In this document: piece by piece, positions 17,995 through 27,172 of the stretch
Numbering within the stretch: position 1 is the first letter of the stretch
Layout: every line of letters begins with the position of its first letter
Assembly: GCA_035461525.1 (NCBI GenBank)
Contig: DATHVD010000006.1
Location: forward strand, 1 to 64,000
From: JAIBJN01 sp035461525
Lineage (GTDB): Bacteria > Actinomycetota > Thermoleophilia > Gaiellales > Gaiellaceae
Length of the DNA stretch: 64,000 nucleotides
Reading direction: 5' to 3'
Program-made: the position numbers and the translations under genes
Notes under the pieces: model-generated
Database searches by the model: none
Told to the model about the DNA's origin: nothing
The model's input: the letters and a program-made list of their open reading frames with translations, nothing else

Positions 17995-19244
17995 CAGCTG
18001 TGCGCCGCCCCGTAGAGGGATTCGTCGTGCACGCCTTCCTCGATCTCGCGCTTGCGCCGGCGCTCGGGTATCAGCCCTTCGGGGCGGAAGATCATCATCA
18101 CGACGATGATGAAGCCGTAGATGCCGAACTGGTACTTCGACACCTCGAAGTTGAGCGGCGTCTCCCGGTTGACCCACCCGCCGATGTTCGCGAGACCCTC
18201 CTGGTTCAGGTAGGCGAGGATCGCGCCGGCGACGACGCAGCCCCAGACGCTGCCCATGCCGCCGAGGATGACCATGCAGAGCAGGAAGACGGAGATGTTG
18301 AAGTAGAACTCGCTCGGGAACGCGCCGCCCTTGAAGCTCGCGTAGAAGGCGCCGGCGACGCCGCCAAAGAAGGCGCCGAGGGCGTAGGACCACGTCTTCG
18401 TGCGCATGAGCGGGACGCCCATGGCCGCGGCGGCCGTCTCGTCCTCGCGGATGGCGATCCAGGCGCGGCCGAGGCGGGAGTCGCGCAGGCGGATCGAGCA
18501 GAAGATCGTGATCAGGAGCAGCGCGAACGCGCTGTAGTAGAAGAGGTTCACCTTCTCGAACGATTGCTGGAAGCTCACGGGCAGCCCGAGAGCCGAGTTC
18601 AGGCCCTCCCCGAACCCGGGCGAGTCGATCGGGTTGATGCCGAAGGTCCCGTTCGTGAGGTTGAAGCCGCCGAGACTGTCGGCGTTGCGCACGAACTGGG
18701 GGATGATCTCCCCGAAGCCGAGCGTGACGATGGCGAGGTAGTCCCCGCGCAATCGCAGCGTCGGGAGCCCGATCAGGATGCCGACGAGGAGCGTCAGGCT
18801 TCCCGCGATCACGAGGACGAGCCACATGTTGATGTGGATGCCGCGCAGGTCCGGCGAGACCCCTGCATCGCCGAGATGGAACTTCACCTGCTGGAACTGG
18901 CCCGACGCGAGCCACCCGGCGGTGTAGGCGCCGGTGGCATAGAACGCGACGTAGCCGAGGTCCAGCAGGCCCGCGTAGCCGACGACGATGTTCAGTCCCA
19001 CGGCCATCATCACGAACACGATCATGATCACCGCGGTGGAGACGCTCGGGAACGACTGGATGATGGGGAGCCCCGTCGGCAGGCTGTCGTAGTAGACGGG
19101 GTAGAGCGCGCCGATCAGGAGCAGGAGGATCGCCGGCACCAACGTGCGGACGCGACGCGGCAGCGACCGCCAGGCGCGGCCGACCCTGTCCAGGCCGAGA
19201 GTCTCGCCGAGCCCCCGGCGGCGGCCAGCGTCCTGCTCGGCCAT
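17994..19244 (-). CDS. livM: Branched-chain amino-acid ABC transporter permease LivM (system 1)
   Basis: A 416-residue membrane permease with about nine hydrophobic segments. It has the LivM hallmarks NIVVGYAGLLDLGYVAFYATGAY near residue 90 and LRLRGDYLAIVTLGFGEII. The EAA-like region is RAWIAIREDETAAAAMGV. It ends in a charged cytoplasmic tail. The N-terminal 30 residues are polar. Start ATG 19244 overlaps the livH stop. Confidence 0.94.
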   Translation of the reverse strand: MAEQDAGRRRGLGETLGLDRVGRAWRSLPRRVRTLVPAILLLLIGALYPVYYDSLPTGLPIIQSFPSVSTAVIMIVFVMMAVGLNIVVGYAGLLDLGYVAFYATGAYTAGWLASGQFQQVKFHLGDAGVSPDLRGIHINMWLVLVIAGSLTLLVGILIGLPTLRLRGDYLAIVTLGFGEIIPQFVRNADSLGGFNLTNGTFGINPIDSPGFGEGLNSALGLPVSFQQSFEKVNLFYYSAFALLLITIFCSIRLRDSRLGRAWIAIREDETAAAAMGVPLMRTKTWSYALGAFFGGVAGAFYASFKGGAFPSEFYFNISVFLLCMVILGGMGSVWGCVVAGAILAYLNQEGLANIGGWVNRETPLNFEVSKYQFGIYGFIIVVMMIFRPEGLIPERRRKREIEEGVHDESLYGAAHS

Positions 19245-20311
19245 CAGCCGCCCTCCGGCGTCCGCTCTCCGAGGAGGCCCTCGGGTCGCAGGACGAGGAT
19301 CGCGATGAGGATGCCGAAGACGATCGAGCGCGTCCAGTCGCTGCCCGGCGCCCAGATCGTGAAGCCTTCGTTGTAGGCCTGGATGAACCCGATCAGGAGC
19401 CCGCCGAGCGCCGCGCCGGCGAGGTTCCCGATGCCGCCGAGCACGGCGGACGTGAACGCGATCAACCCGAGCTCGAAGCCCGTGTCGTAGCGCATGTTGA
19501 ACTGGAGCAGGTAGAGGACGCCGGCCGCGCCTGCGAGCGCGCCGGCGAGCGTGAACGTGAACGAGATCGTCCGGTTCACGTTGATCCCCATCATGGCGGC
19601 CGCGTCCTGGTCCTGGGCCGTGGCGCGCATCGCCTTGCCCTGCTTCGTGTTCCGCACGAGCCACGTCAGCCCGATCAGCACCGGGATCGTGATCAGGACG
19701 ACGCTGAGCTTGTTCCAGGAGTAGGAGATCTCGCCGATGGTGAAGGCGGGCGTCGTGGGGATGAGGCCCGGCGAGGGGCGGTAGTTCACGTCGTAGAGCG
19801 CCAGCGAGATGTTCTGGACGATGAAGGACATGCCGACCGCGCTGATCAGCATCGTCAGGCGCGGCTGGCTCCGCAGCCTGCGGTAGGCGAGGAACTCGAT
19901 GCTGGTGTTGATCGTCGCGCCGAACGCCATCGTCAGGACGAGGGCCGTGAAGAGCCCCGCGGCGATGACGACGGCGGCGTCTCCCCCCGAGAGGTTCAAG
20001 AGGTCGACCATGATCGAGCTCGAGATGAGCCCCGAGAGGGCGAACACGTCGCCGTGCGCGAAGTTGATGAGCTGCAGGATCCCGTAGACGAGCGTGTAGC
20101 CCAGGGCGATGAGCCCGTAGACGGCGCCCGTCGTGAGGCCGATGAGCGAGACGCTGATGAACTCCTGCGGGTCGTGGACGAAGTTCCGGATCAGCCAGAC
20201 GACGATGAGCACCACGAAGAGGATCCCGATCAACGAGACGACTTCCGGGCGCTTGCGACCCCGCAGCGCGTCGAGCCTCGACGGCTCCCGGCTTCCTGCT
20301 TGAACGCTCAT
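19244..20311 (-). CDS. livH: Branched-chain amino-acid ABC transporter permease LivH (system 1)
   Basis: A 355-residue permease with about eight transmembrane segments. Family motifs are YGLIALGYTLVYGILQLINFAHGD near the N-terminus and MRATAQDQDAAAMMGINVNRTI, followed by the Gly/Ala-rich LAGALAGAAGVL. It forms the channel with LivM. It is separated from livK upstream by a strong hairpin, so the soluble binding protein is probably made in excess over the membrane parts. Confidence 0.94.
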   Translation of the reverse strand: MSVQAGSREPSRLDALRGRKRPEVVSLIGILFVVLIVVWLIRNFVHDPQEFISVSLIGLTTGAVYGLIALGYTLVYGILQLINFAHGDVFALSGLISSSIMVDLLNLSGGDAAVVIAAGLFTALVLTMAFGATINTSIEFLAYRRLRSQPRLTMLISAVGMSFIVQNISLALYDVNYRPSPGLIPTTPAFTIGEISYSWNKLSVVLITIPVLIGLTWLVRNTKQGKAMRATAQDQDAAAMMGINVNRTISFTFTLAGALAGAAGVLYLLQFNMRYDTGFELGLIAFTSAVLGGIGNLAGAALGGLLIGFIQAYNEGFTIWAPGSDWTRSIVFGILIAILVLRPEGLLGERTPEGG

Positions 20312-20335
20312 GGCGTCTGACGCCTAGGGGTGGCC

Positions 20336-20361
20336 CGGGGGAGGGCCGGAGCCCTCCCCCG
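20336..20361 (-). promoter_or_regulatory. Intra-operon hairpin between livK and livH
   Basis: A perfect 11-bp stem (CGGGGGAGGGC / GCCCTCCCCCG) with a 4-nt loop lies in the 70-nt gap between livK and livH. Such hairpins after binding-protein genes usually stabilise the upstream mRNA or terminate part of the transcripts. Which applies here is inference. Confidence 0.55.
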
Positions 20362-20381
20362 AAAGCCGCCGCCTGTCGGCG

Positions 20382-21794
20382 CTACAGACCCCTCGCGGCG
20401 TCGACGTTCTCCTCCGACGGCGAGAAGACGGTCTCGACCTCGAGCTGCTCCTCACCGCGGTAGATCGTGAACCCGAGGACGGCGCCGCTCGCGAGCTGCG
20501 GGTCGCCGTTCTCGTTGAAGCTGAACGAGCCGAGGAAGCTGTCCTCGACCTGGACGCTGAACATCTGCTCGATCACGCTCGCGCGCGTGCCGTCGGAGGC
20601 GGCGATCGCGTCGAGCATGATCTGGGCGGCCTGGGCGCCGTACACCGCGTACGGGTCGACCGGGTCGCCGCCGAGCGTCGCCTCGAACTCGGTGACGAAC
20701 TCGGCGCCGCGGCCGGTGAACTCGTCCGTCGGAACGCCCGCGACCGAGAAGTACGCGTTGCGGGTGTTCTCCACGCCGGACTCGTCGATCGTCTGCTGCG
20801 CCGTGAAGCCGTCGGGCGCGTAGAGCTTGACGTCTCCGTCGTTCGGCCCGAGGACGGCCACCTTGTCCTTGATCACCTGGGCGCCGTTCTCGTCGATGAG
20901 GCCGCCGAGGAAGAGGCCGTCGGCCCCTGCCTGCCCGGCCTTGCGCATGAGCGCCTCGTAGTTCGACGCCTTCGGATCCCACGCGTCGAAGCCGACGACC
21001 TCGATGCCGAGGTGCTCGGCCGCGTTGCGGACGTTCGTGGCGACGCCGAGGCCGTAGGCCTCCTTGTCGTTCAGGATGTACAGCTTCGTCGTGCCCTGCG
21101 CCTGCATGAACTCGGCGAGTGCCGCGCCCTGGTAGGCGTCCGACGCGACGACGCGGGTGTAGTTGCGCTGCCCGCTCGGGTAGTACTTGTCGGGCTCGTC
21201 GTCGGCGCAGCCCGGCCCGCCCTCGGTGAGGCAGACGTACGTGTTGGCCGGCGAGAGCATGGCGAGGCCGCCGCCGGGCGCCTGGTTGAGCACCGGGATC
21301 ATGATCGCGGCAGCGCCCGAGTTGAACGTGCCGAGGACGCCGAGCACGCTGGCGTTCTCCGCGTAGGCGTTCGCGTTCTGGCTCGTCTTGCCCGGATCCC
21401 ACTTGCCCGCCTGGGCCGTGGAGTCGTCGCATGACTGGTAGCCGATGTTGAGGTTGCCGGCCTTCCAGCCGTTCTGCTCGAGCACGAGCCGGATGGCCCC
21501 GATCATCTGCAGCGTCTGCGTGCGCGAGGACCCCTGCAGCGGGAGGTCGGACGCGATGAGCACGTCGGGCTCACCCTCGCCCTCGTACTCGATGTCCGTG
21601 CACGAGGCGGACGGCAGGGCCGTCACGTCCGGCAGGTCGGGCTTCTCGCCCTCGTCCCCGCCGTCGTCACCTCCGTCGGTGGCCACCGGGGCGGCGTCGT
21701 CGCCGTCGTCGTCGTCGCCGCCGCAGCCCGCGGCCGCGAAGGCGAGCACGCCGATCAGCAGCACGAGAAACGCCAAGATCGTCCTTCGTTTCAC
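20382..21794 (-). CDS. livK: Branched-chain amino-acid ABC substrate-binding lipoprotein LivK (system 1)
   Basis: A 470-residue type I periplasmic-binding protein. It has an N-terminal lipoprotein signal with lipobox FAAAGC, then an acidic Asp/Gly-rich linker. The bilobed ligand-binding domain begins near ASDLPLQG and includes GVLGTFNSGAAAIMIPVLNQAPG and an ASDAYQG stretch. Two adjacent GTG codons (21797 and 21794) could be the start. The second fits the AGGAGG site slightly better. It heads the operon livKHMGF and has a good promoter at 21864-21893. The ligand cannot be told from the sequence. Confidence 0.92.
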   Translation of the reverse strand: MKRRTILAFLVLLIGVLAFAAAGCGGDDDDGDDAAPVATDGGDDGGDEGEKPDLPDVTALPSASCTDIEYEGEGEPDVLIASDLPLQGSSRTQTLQMIGAIRLVLEQNGWKAGNLNIGYQSCDDSTAQAGKWDPGKTSQNANAYAENASVLGVLGTFNSGAAAIMIPVLNQAPGGGLAMLSPANTYVCLTEGGPGCADDEPDKYYPSGQRNYTRVVASDAYQGAALAEFMQAQGTTKLYILNDKEAYGLGVATNVRNAAEHLGIEVVGFDAWDPKASNYEALMRKAGQAGADGLFLGGLIDENGAQVIKDKVAVLGPNDGDVKLYAPDGFTAQQTIDESGVENTRNAYFSVAGVPTDEFTGRGAEFVTEFEATLGGDPVDPYAVYGAQAAQIMLDAIAASDGTRASVIEQMFSVQVEDSFLGSFSFNENGDPQLASGAVLGFTIYRGEEQLEVETVFSPSEENVDAARGL

Positions 21795-21863
21795 CACTCC
21801 TCCTCTTCGCCCGATTCCTGTTTCGGCGCTGGCACCCGGCGAGCACCGTCTCGAAGGTGCTGG

Positions 21864-21893
21864 ATTATGAACGGGGCCTCGGCGCCCTTGCAA
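21864..21893 (-). promoter_or_regulatory. Promoter of the livKHMGF operon
   Basis: On the minus strand TTGCAA (21888-21893) and CATAAT (21864-21869) are 18 nt apart. Transcription would start near 21857, about 60 nt before livK. Confidence 0.6.
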
Positions 21894-21925
21894 CCCCCTG
21901 CCGATACGATGCGTCAGCGGTATGA

Positions 21926-22010
21926 GCCGAAGTGGCGGAACTGGGAGACGCGCTGGACTCAAAATCCAGTGGGGCCTAGCCCCGTGCGGGTTCGATTCCC
22001 GCCTTCGGCA
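21926..22010 (+). tRNA. tRNA-Leu (anticodon CAA)
   Basis: An 85-nt class II tRNA. Acceptor arms GCCGAAG and CTTCGGC pair fully. The D arm has GTGGCGGAACTGGGAGAC. The anticodon stem CTGGA/TCCAG encloses the loop CTCAAAA with anticodon CAA, reading UUG. A long variable arm (GGGGCCTAGCCCC) is followed by a normal T arm with GGTTCGATTCC. The CCA end is not encoded. A TACGAT box at 21905-21910 is a plausible -10. Confidence 0.97.
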
Positions 22011-22102
22011 TCCGTTCTCTCCGCTTCCCACGCTCGACCGCATGGCACCTCTCGGGAGGGTTTCGTCCGAAGAGACGAACGAAGCGGGGCGAAGTTAGGC
22101 TC

Positions 22103-23152
<1,050 letters not shown>

Positions 23153-23182
23153 CCGATCCCACGCTCGCGGGCGCCATCCCGT

Positions 23183-23266
23183 CACGCTTCCGGCACGGTG
23201 CGCGCACCACGCGCGACGATCTCGCGATTAGGCTCGAACCGGAGGGAGGCACGCGGCCGGCCCCGG
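23183..23266 (+). repeat. Intergenic promoter-like repeat, copy E
   Basis: A plus-strand copy between the convergent pfkA and spermidine-synthase-like genes. CGGCACG (23191-23197) is followed by exactly 31 nt, then TAGGCT (23229-23234), CGAACCGGAGGGAGG and a GC-rich stretch. No annotated gene lies downstream in this orientation. Confidence 0.6.
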
Positions 23267-23305
23267 CGCGCGCGCGCGTGTAACTCAGTCCAGCGCCGGG
23301 CCGGC
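23256..23305. terminator. Long GC-rich hairpin between convergent genes
   Basis: GCCGGCCCCGGCGC pairs, with one bulge, with GCGCCGGGCCGGC around a loop of more than 20 nt. It could terminate pfkA, the putative copy E transcript, or both. There is no U tract. Confidence 0.35.
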
Positions 23306-23347
23306 ATCGACGCCGGGTCCGCCCCCCGGGCACGCTCCTCCGGTCTC

Positions 23348-25063
23348 CTACTGGAAGAGGAGGAGCAGCGCGTCCGTCGGTGCGTAGTCGTCCGTCAGCA
23401 CGGGCACGTCGTCCGTCGGGATGAGTCGGTCGTGCCGGTTCCGGATCGCCTGCTCCAGGTCGGGCGCGGTCGGGAACTCGCGCCGGATCTCCTCCCACCG
23501 CTCCGCGAGGAAGGTCGTCTGCGGCGCCGCCTGCTCGGTGGCGACGAGGATGAGGTTCCGGAACGTCTCGTCCCCCTCGTCGCCCTCGAGGATCGCCGGG
23601 TGCACGAGGACGGTCGGGAAGACGGTGCGGTACGTGCGGTAGACGGATCTGAAGAGCCTCGAGCCGGGCCCGGCGATCGCACCGATCGCGTTCGTAACGA
23701 CGACGCCGCCGGGCGCGAGACGCGAGCGGGCGAGCTCGAGGAACTCGTTCGTGACGAGGTGGAAGGGGACCGCGTCGGCGAAGAACGCGTCGATCACGAT
23801 CGCGTCCCAGGCCTCCTCGTTCGCGGCGAGGAACTGCCGGCCGTCGCCGACGTCGATCTCGAGACGGGGGTCGTCCTCGGGGACGCCGAAGTACCGGTGG
23901 GCGACCTCGACCACGACAGGATCGATCTCGACCGCGTGCATGCTCACGTCCGGGAAGTCCCGCAGCATCCGCTTCTCCGCCGACCCCGCGCCCAGCCCGA
24001 TGAACAGGATCCGCCGCGCAGCGGGGTTGTAGGCGATCGAGAGGTTGAAGAGGTCGGTGTAGAGGAACCGCGTCCGGTACGGGTCGTCGACGTACATCGC
24101 GCTCTGGAGCGAGTTGTCGAAGCGGAGATACCGCGTGTCGGCGTCCTCGACGACCGACAGACGGTGGTACTGCGTGTCCCTCGAGTAGACGCCCCGGAGT
24201 TCGGGCTGCGCCATCGCCGCCCGCGGATCGCCGGCGTCGAGCACGGACTCGGCGCCGTGCTGACGGTAGAGGGGCGACCAGTTCTGGGCGGCCGCCCTCG
24301 AGAGCGTGCCGCCGGTCTCCGGCGCGAGCGCTACCGCGACGGCGCCGGCGCCGACCGCCGCGGCGACCGCGACCGCGCCGAGGACGGGCATCCGCTCGGC
24401 GAGCGCGACGATCGCAGCGGCGGCGAAGAGCCCGGCCGCCGCCAACCCGAGGAGCTGATCCGTGCCGAACTCGGGGATGAGGAAGAAGGCGGTCGCGAAC
24501 GTCCCGACGATGCTCCCCGCGGTCGAGACGGAGAAGAGCCGGCCCGCCGTGCGCCCGACCCGCGCCAGCGAGCGGGCGCGCAGGCGAACGGCGATCGGCG
24601 ACACGCAGGCGATGAGCACGCTGGCCGGGCCGAAGAGGGCGACGGCGGCGAGCAGCGGGTTCAGGCGCGGCCCCGGATCCCAGGAGACGACCGCCTCGAG
24701 CACGGGCTCGTCGACGACCGGGACGGCGAGGACGGCGAGCGCCGCGAGGCCCATGACGGCCACGAGCAGGACCGGGGCCGGGAGCCGGTCGGCGAGGACG
24801 CCGCCCGCCCAGTAGCCGACGGCGAGGCCCGTGAGGACGACGCCGATGAGCGCGCCCCAGACGAAGAGCGAGTTGCCGAAGAAGGGCGCGATCACGCGGC
24901 TCGCGGCGATCTCGACCCCAAGGAGCACCGCTCCCGCGAGGAACACCGCCACCATGATCGCGGCACCGTCGAGACGGCCCGGCCGCGGAGCGGGCGCGCG
25001 GCCGCCGTCCGCCGGGGGCTCGCGCGGATCGGCGACGGGAGCGCTAGCCGCGCTCTGGGCCAT
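23348..25063 (-). CDS. Membrane-fused spermidine-synthase-like protein
   Basis: A 571-residue protein. Residues 25-245 form about eight transmembrane helices (starting near IMVAVFLAGAVLLGVEIAASR). The C-terminal half is a SpeE-like Rossmann domain with ILFIGLGAGSAEKRML, VEIDPVVVEVA, DVGDGRQFL and WDAIVIDAF. Such fused proteins are common in Actinomycetota and rarely characterised. Not all are polyamine synthases. The start at 25063 lies 20 nt inside the upstream gene in another frame and is preceded by GAGGAA. It is the last gene of the deoC cluster. Its connection to the neighbours is unknown. Confidence 0.85.
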   Translation of the reverse strand: MAQSAASAPVADPREPPADGGRAPAPRPGRLDGAAIMVAVFLAGAVLLGVEIAASRVIAPFFGNSLFVWGALIGVVLTGLAVGYWAGGVLADRLPAPVLLVAVMGLAALAVLAVPVVDEPVLEAVVSWDPGPRLNPLLAAVALFGPASVLIACVSPIAVRLRARSLARVGRTAGRLFSVSTAGSIVGTFATAFFLIPEFGTDQLLGLAAAGLFAAAAIVALAERMPVLGAVAVAAAVGAGAVAVALAPETGGTLSRAAAQNWSPLYRQHGAESVLDAGDPRAAMAQPELRGVYSRDTQYHRLSVVEDADTRYLRFDNSLQSAMYVDDPYRTRFLYTDLFNLSIAYNPAARRILFIGLGAGSAEKRMLRDFPDVSMHAVEIDPVVVEVAHRYFGVPEDDPRLEIDVGDGRQFLAANEEAWDAIVIDAFFADAVPFHLVTNEFLELARSRLAPGGVVVTNAIGAIAGPGSRLFRSVYRTYRTVFPTVLVHPAILEGDEGDETFRNLILVATEQAAPQTTFLAERWEEIRREFPTAPDLEQAIRNRHDRLIPTDDVPVLTDDYAPTDALLLLFQ

Positions 25064-25652
25064 GGACGAGTTCCTCGAGGGCGCCGGCGAAGTCGGGGTC
25101 ACCCGCGAGGCCGTCGACGAGGATCGCGTCGACTCCCGCCCGCTCGAGCGCCAGCACCTGCTCCCGGGAGACGATCCTCGCCTCGGAGATGACGAGCTTG
25201 CCCGCCGGAACGTCGGCGAGGAGATCGAGGGTGCGCTCGAGATCCTCCTCGTCCTCCTCGAGGCCCGCCTCCGAGATGAGGAGCACCTCGGGGTCGACGC
25301 GCTCCATCGCCTCCTCCAGGCCGTCCTCCTCGCGCACCTCGACGGCGCAGTCGAGCCCGAGCTCACGGGCGAGCGCGTAGACGTCCTCGAGCTCGCCGTC
25401 GCCCGAGACCGACTCGCGGCGGACGATGACGGCGTCGGCGCCGGCGGCCGAGACCGTGCGGGGATCGCCGTCGCGGGCCACGATCGGCAGGCCGGTGCGG
25501 GCGCGTGCGCGCCCCACGTCGGCGGCGGCGACGGCCACGGCCTCGGCGCCGGACTCCTCGGCGAGAACGACGAGCGTCTCGACGTCCCCCTCGAGCACGG
25601 GGATGACCGAGATCCCGTCGCCCTCGGAGATCGCCTGGCTGAACCGGCTCAT
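25044..25652 (-). CDS. Degenerate TrpC-like (indole-3-glycerol-phosphate synthase-like) TIM barrel
   Basis: A 202-residue protein resembling indole-3-glycerol-phosphate synthase from strand 2 to the end: SGAEAVAVAA, LPIVARDGDP, AGADAVIVRR, LGLDCAVEVREEDGLEEAM, LVISEARIVSREQVLALERAGVDAILVDG. The phosphate-binding end is recognisable (ISEARI for VSESGI). The catalytic Lys of the KDF motif, the NNR loop and the N-terminal KRRSP motif are absent. The protein is also short of the usual 255 residues. Tryptophan synthesis is therefore unlikely. It overlaps the DeoC-like gene by 4 nt and is translated with it. The true function is unknown. Confidence 0.6.
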   Translation of the reverse strand: MSRFSQAISEGDGISVIPVLEGDVETLVVLAEESGAEAVAVAAADVGRARARTGLPIVARDGDPRTVSAAGADAVIVRRESVSGDGELEDVYALARELGLDCAVEVREEDGLEEAMERVDPEVLLISEAGLEEDEEDLERTLDLLADVPAGKLVISEARIVSREQVLALERAGVDAILVDGLAGDPDFAGALEELVHGPERG

Positions 25653-26353
25653 GCCACTGCGCCCTGGAGGACTCCGCCCGCGACGACGCCGACGGCGTTC
25701 GTCGTCCCGATCCGGACGGCCCCCGCGGCGAGGACGTCCACCGCCTCGGCGGCGCTCGAGATCTCGCCGACGGCCTTGACGCCGACGCGGTCGGGCAGGC
25801 ACTCGCGCACCAGCTCGACGCTCGCCAGGACATCGTCGAGGGGCACGCCGGCGGCCGAGACGGCGACGAAGTCCGCGCCCGCGCCCTCGACGATCCTGCA
25901 GGCGAGGCGGGTGCGCTGCGGGCCGAGGCGGCCGCACTCCACGACGGCCTTGACGAGCGTCTGGCCCCGGCCGCTGTTCATGCTCCGCAGGCGGGTTGCG
26001 CGGACGACCGCGGCCAGGTCGTCCCGGATCCGAAGAACCTCTCCGGCGAGGAGCGCGTCCACGTCGAGGACGACGTCGAGCTCGTGCGCGCCGGCCGCGA
26101 CGCAGGACTCGGCCGCCCGCACCCCCGCGCCGGGCTCGCACGCTCCCGCGGAGGCGACGAAGGCGGCGACCTTGACGTCGCAGCCGAGCAGGAGCGACGC
26201 CGCGGCCGGAACAGTCGACGGAAGCACGCAGACGGCCGCGAAGTGGTGCTCCTGCGCCTCGTCGCAGAGACGTGAGACGGCGTCCGCCGTGGGGGCCGGG
26301 TCGAGCAAGGTGTGGTCGATCGTCTTGGCGAGATCGGGGGGGCGGCGTGCCAT
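25649..26353 (-). CDS. DeoC-like aldolase paralogue lacking the Schiff-base lysine
   Basis: A 234-residue protein clearly of the DeoC/LacD aldolase fold: IDHTLLDPAPTADAV, FAAVCVLPSTV, GAHELDVVLDV and VKAVGEI near the C-terminus. The motif that in deoxyribose-phosphate aldolase reads DFVKTSTG reads DFVAVSAAG here. The Schiff-base Lys is thus Ala, while the second active-site Lys (VKAVGEI) and the Asp of LDVVL remain. The activity is therefore probably altered or lost. A complete deoC lies in the same cluster. A TACTCT box 9 nt before the ATG suggests a second, leaderless transcript start here. Confidence 0.8.
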   Translation of the reverse strand: MARRPPDLAKTIDHTLLDPAPTADAVSRLCDEAQEHHFAAVCVLPSTVPAAASLLLGCDVKVAAFVASAGACEPGAGVRAAESCVAAGAHELDVVLDVDALLAGEVLRIRDDLAAVVRATRLRSMNSGRGQTLVKAVVECGRLGPQRTRLACRIVEGAGADFVAVSAAGVPLDDVLASVELVRECLPDRVGVKAVGEISSAAEAVDVLAAGAVRIGTTNAVGVVAGGVLQGAVA

Positions 26354-26362
26354 CGGCAGCGA

Positions 26363-26368
26363 AGAGTA
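26363..26368 (-). promoter_or_regulatory. Internal -10 box before the DeoC-like gene
   Basis: TACTCT on the minus strand ends 9 nt before the ATG at 26353, inside the 24-nt gap after the truncated aldehyde dehydrogenase gene. Confidence 0.45.
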
Positions 26369-26377
26369 AACCCTCGG

Positions 26378-27172
26378 CTACACGCCGATGGGGTGCCACA
26401 CCGTCTTCAGCTCGAGGAACGCTGCCGCGTGCCAGGGGGACTGGCCCTCGCCGTTCCGGACGACCCGCTTGACGTTCTCGGCGGCGAGCCGCTCCAGCTC
26501 CTCGGCCCCGTCTTCCGCCCCGGCCAGGTCGAGCGCGTTCACGTCCATGTGGGCGGCGAGGACGGGCGCGAGCTCCGCCCTGCGTCCCGTGAGGACGTTG
26601 ACGACGCCGCCCGGGACGTCCGACGTGGCGAGCACCTCGGCGAGCGTCACGGCCGCGAGCGGCCGCCGCTCCGACGCGACCGCGACGGCGACGTTGCCGC
26701 CGACCAGCACCGGGGCGAGGCGGGAGACGAGGCCGGCGAGCGGCGGCTCCTCCGGTGCCAAGACGGCGACGACGCCGGTCGGCTCCGGGATCGTGAAGTT
26801 GAAGTAGGGCCCCGCGACCGGGTTCGAGGCGCCGAGCACCTGGGCGAGCTTGTCGGCCCAGCCCGCGTACCACACCCACCGGTCTATCGCCGAGTCGACC
26901 TCGGCTTCGCCCTCGGTCAATTCCGCGAACTCCGCCTTCCGCCCCTCCATCATCTCCGCGACGCGATAGAGGACCTGGCCTCGGTTGTAGGCGGTCATGC
27001 CGGCCCACTTGGGGAACGCGGTGCGGGCGGCCCTGACGGCGTCGCGGGCGTCCTTGCGGGAGGCGAGCGCGACGTTCGCGCCCTCCGCCTCGTACGTGCG
27101 CCCGGACTCCGAGCGGGGGAACGCCCCGCCCAGGTACAGCTTGTACGTCTTCCGGACGGGCAGCCTGCTCAT
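26378..27172 (-). CDS. Truncated aldehyde-dehydrogenase-like protein without catalytic Cys
   Basis: A 264-residue protein matching only the N-terminal, NAD-binding part of the aldehyde dehydrogenase family: KLYLGGAFPRSESG, VRAARTAFPKWA, RGQVLYRVAEMMEGR, PTGVVAVLAPEEPPLAGLVSRLAPVLVGGN. The usual IPWNFP is changed to LAPEEP. The LELGGK motif and the catalytic Cys region are absent. Its ATG overlaps the stop of the full-length enzyme gene (ATGA), so the two are translationally coupled. This is the layout of ALDH16, where a catalytic domain is followed by a non-catalytic one in a single chain. Here the two are separate genes. It may serve as a structural partner. Confidence 0.82.
   Translation of the reverse strand: MSRLPVRKTYKLYLGGAFPRSESGRTYEAEGANVALASRKDARDAVRAARTAFPKWAGMTAYNRGQVLYRVAEMMEGRKAEFAELTEGEAEVDSAIDRWVWYAGWADKLAQVLGASNPVAGPYFNFTIPEPTGVVAVLAPEEPPLAGLVSRLAPVLVGGNVAVAVASERRPLAAVTLAEVLATSDVPGGVVNVLTGRRAELAPVLAAHMDVNALDLAGAEDGAEELERLAAENVKRVVRNGEGQSPWHAAAFLELKTVWHPIGV

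Noticed and set aside
22062..22079. TTCGTC/GACGAA hairpin after tRNA-Leu as its terminator
   Set aside because: The 6-bp stem is weak, has no U tract, and lies 50 nt beyond the tRNA. It may be chance.
22096..22101. TAGGCT just before pfkA as its promoter
   Set aside because: The box ends one nt before the GTG start. A transcript would begin inside the gene, and the upstream CGRCACG-N31 motif is absent.
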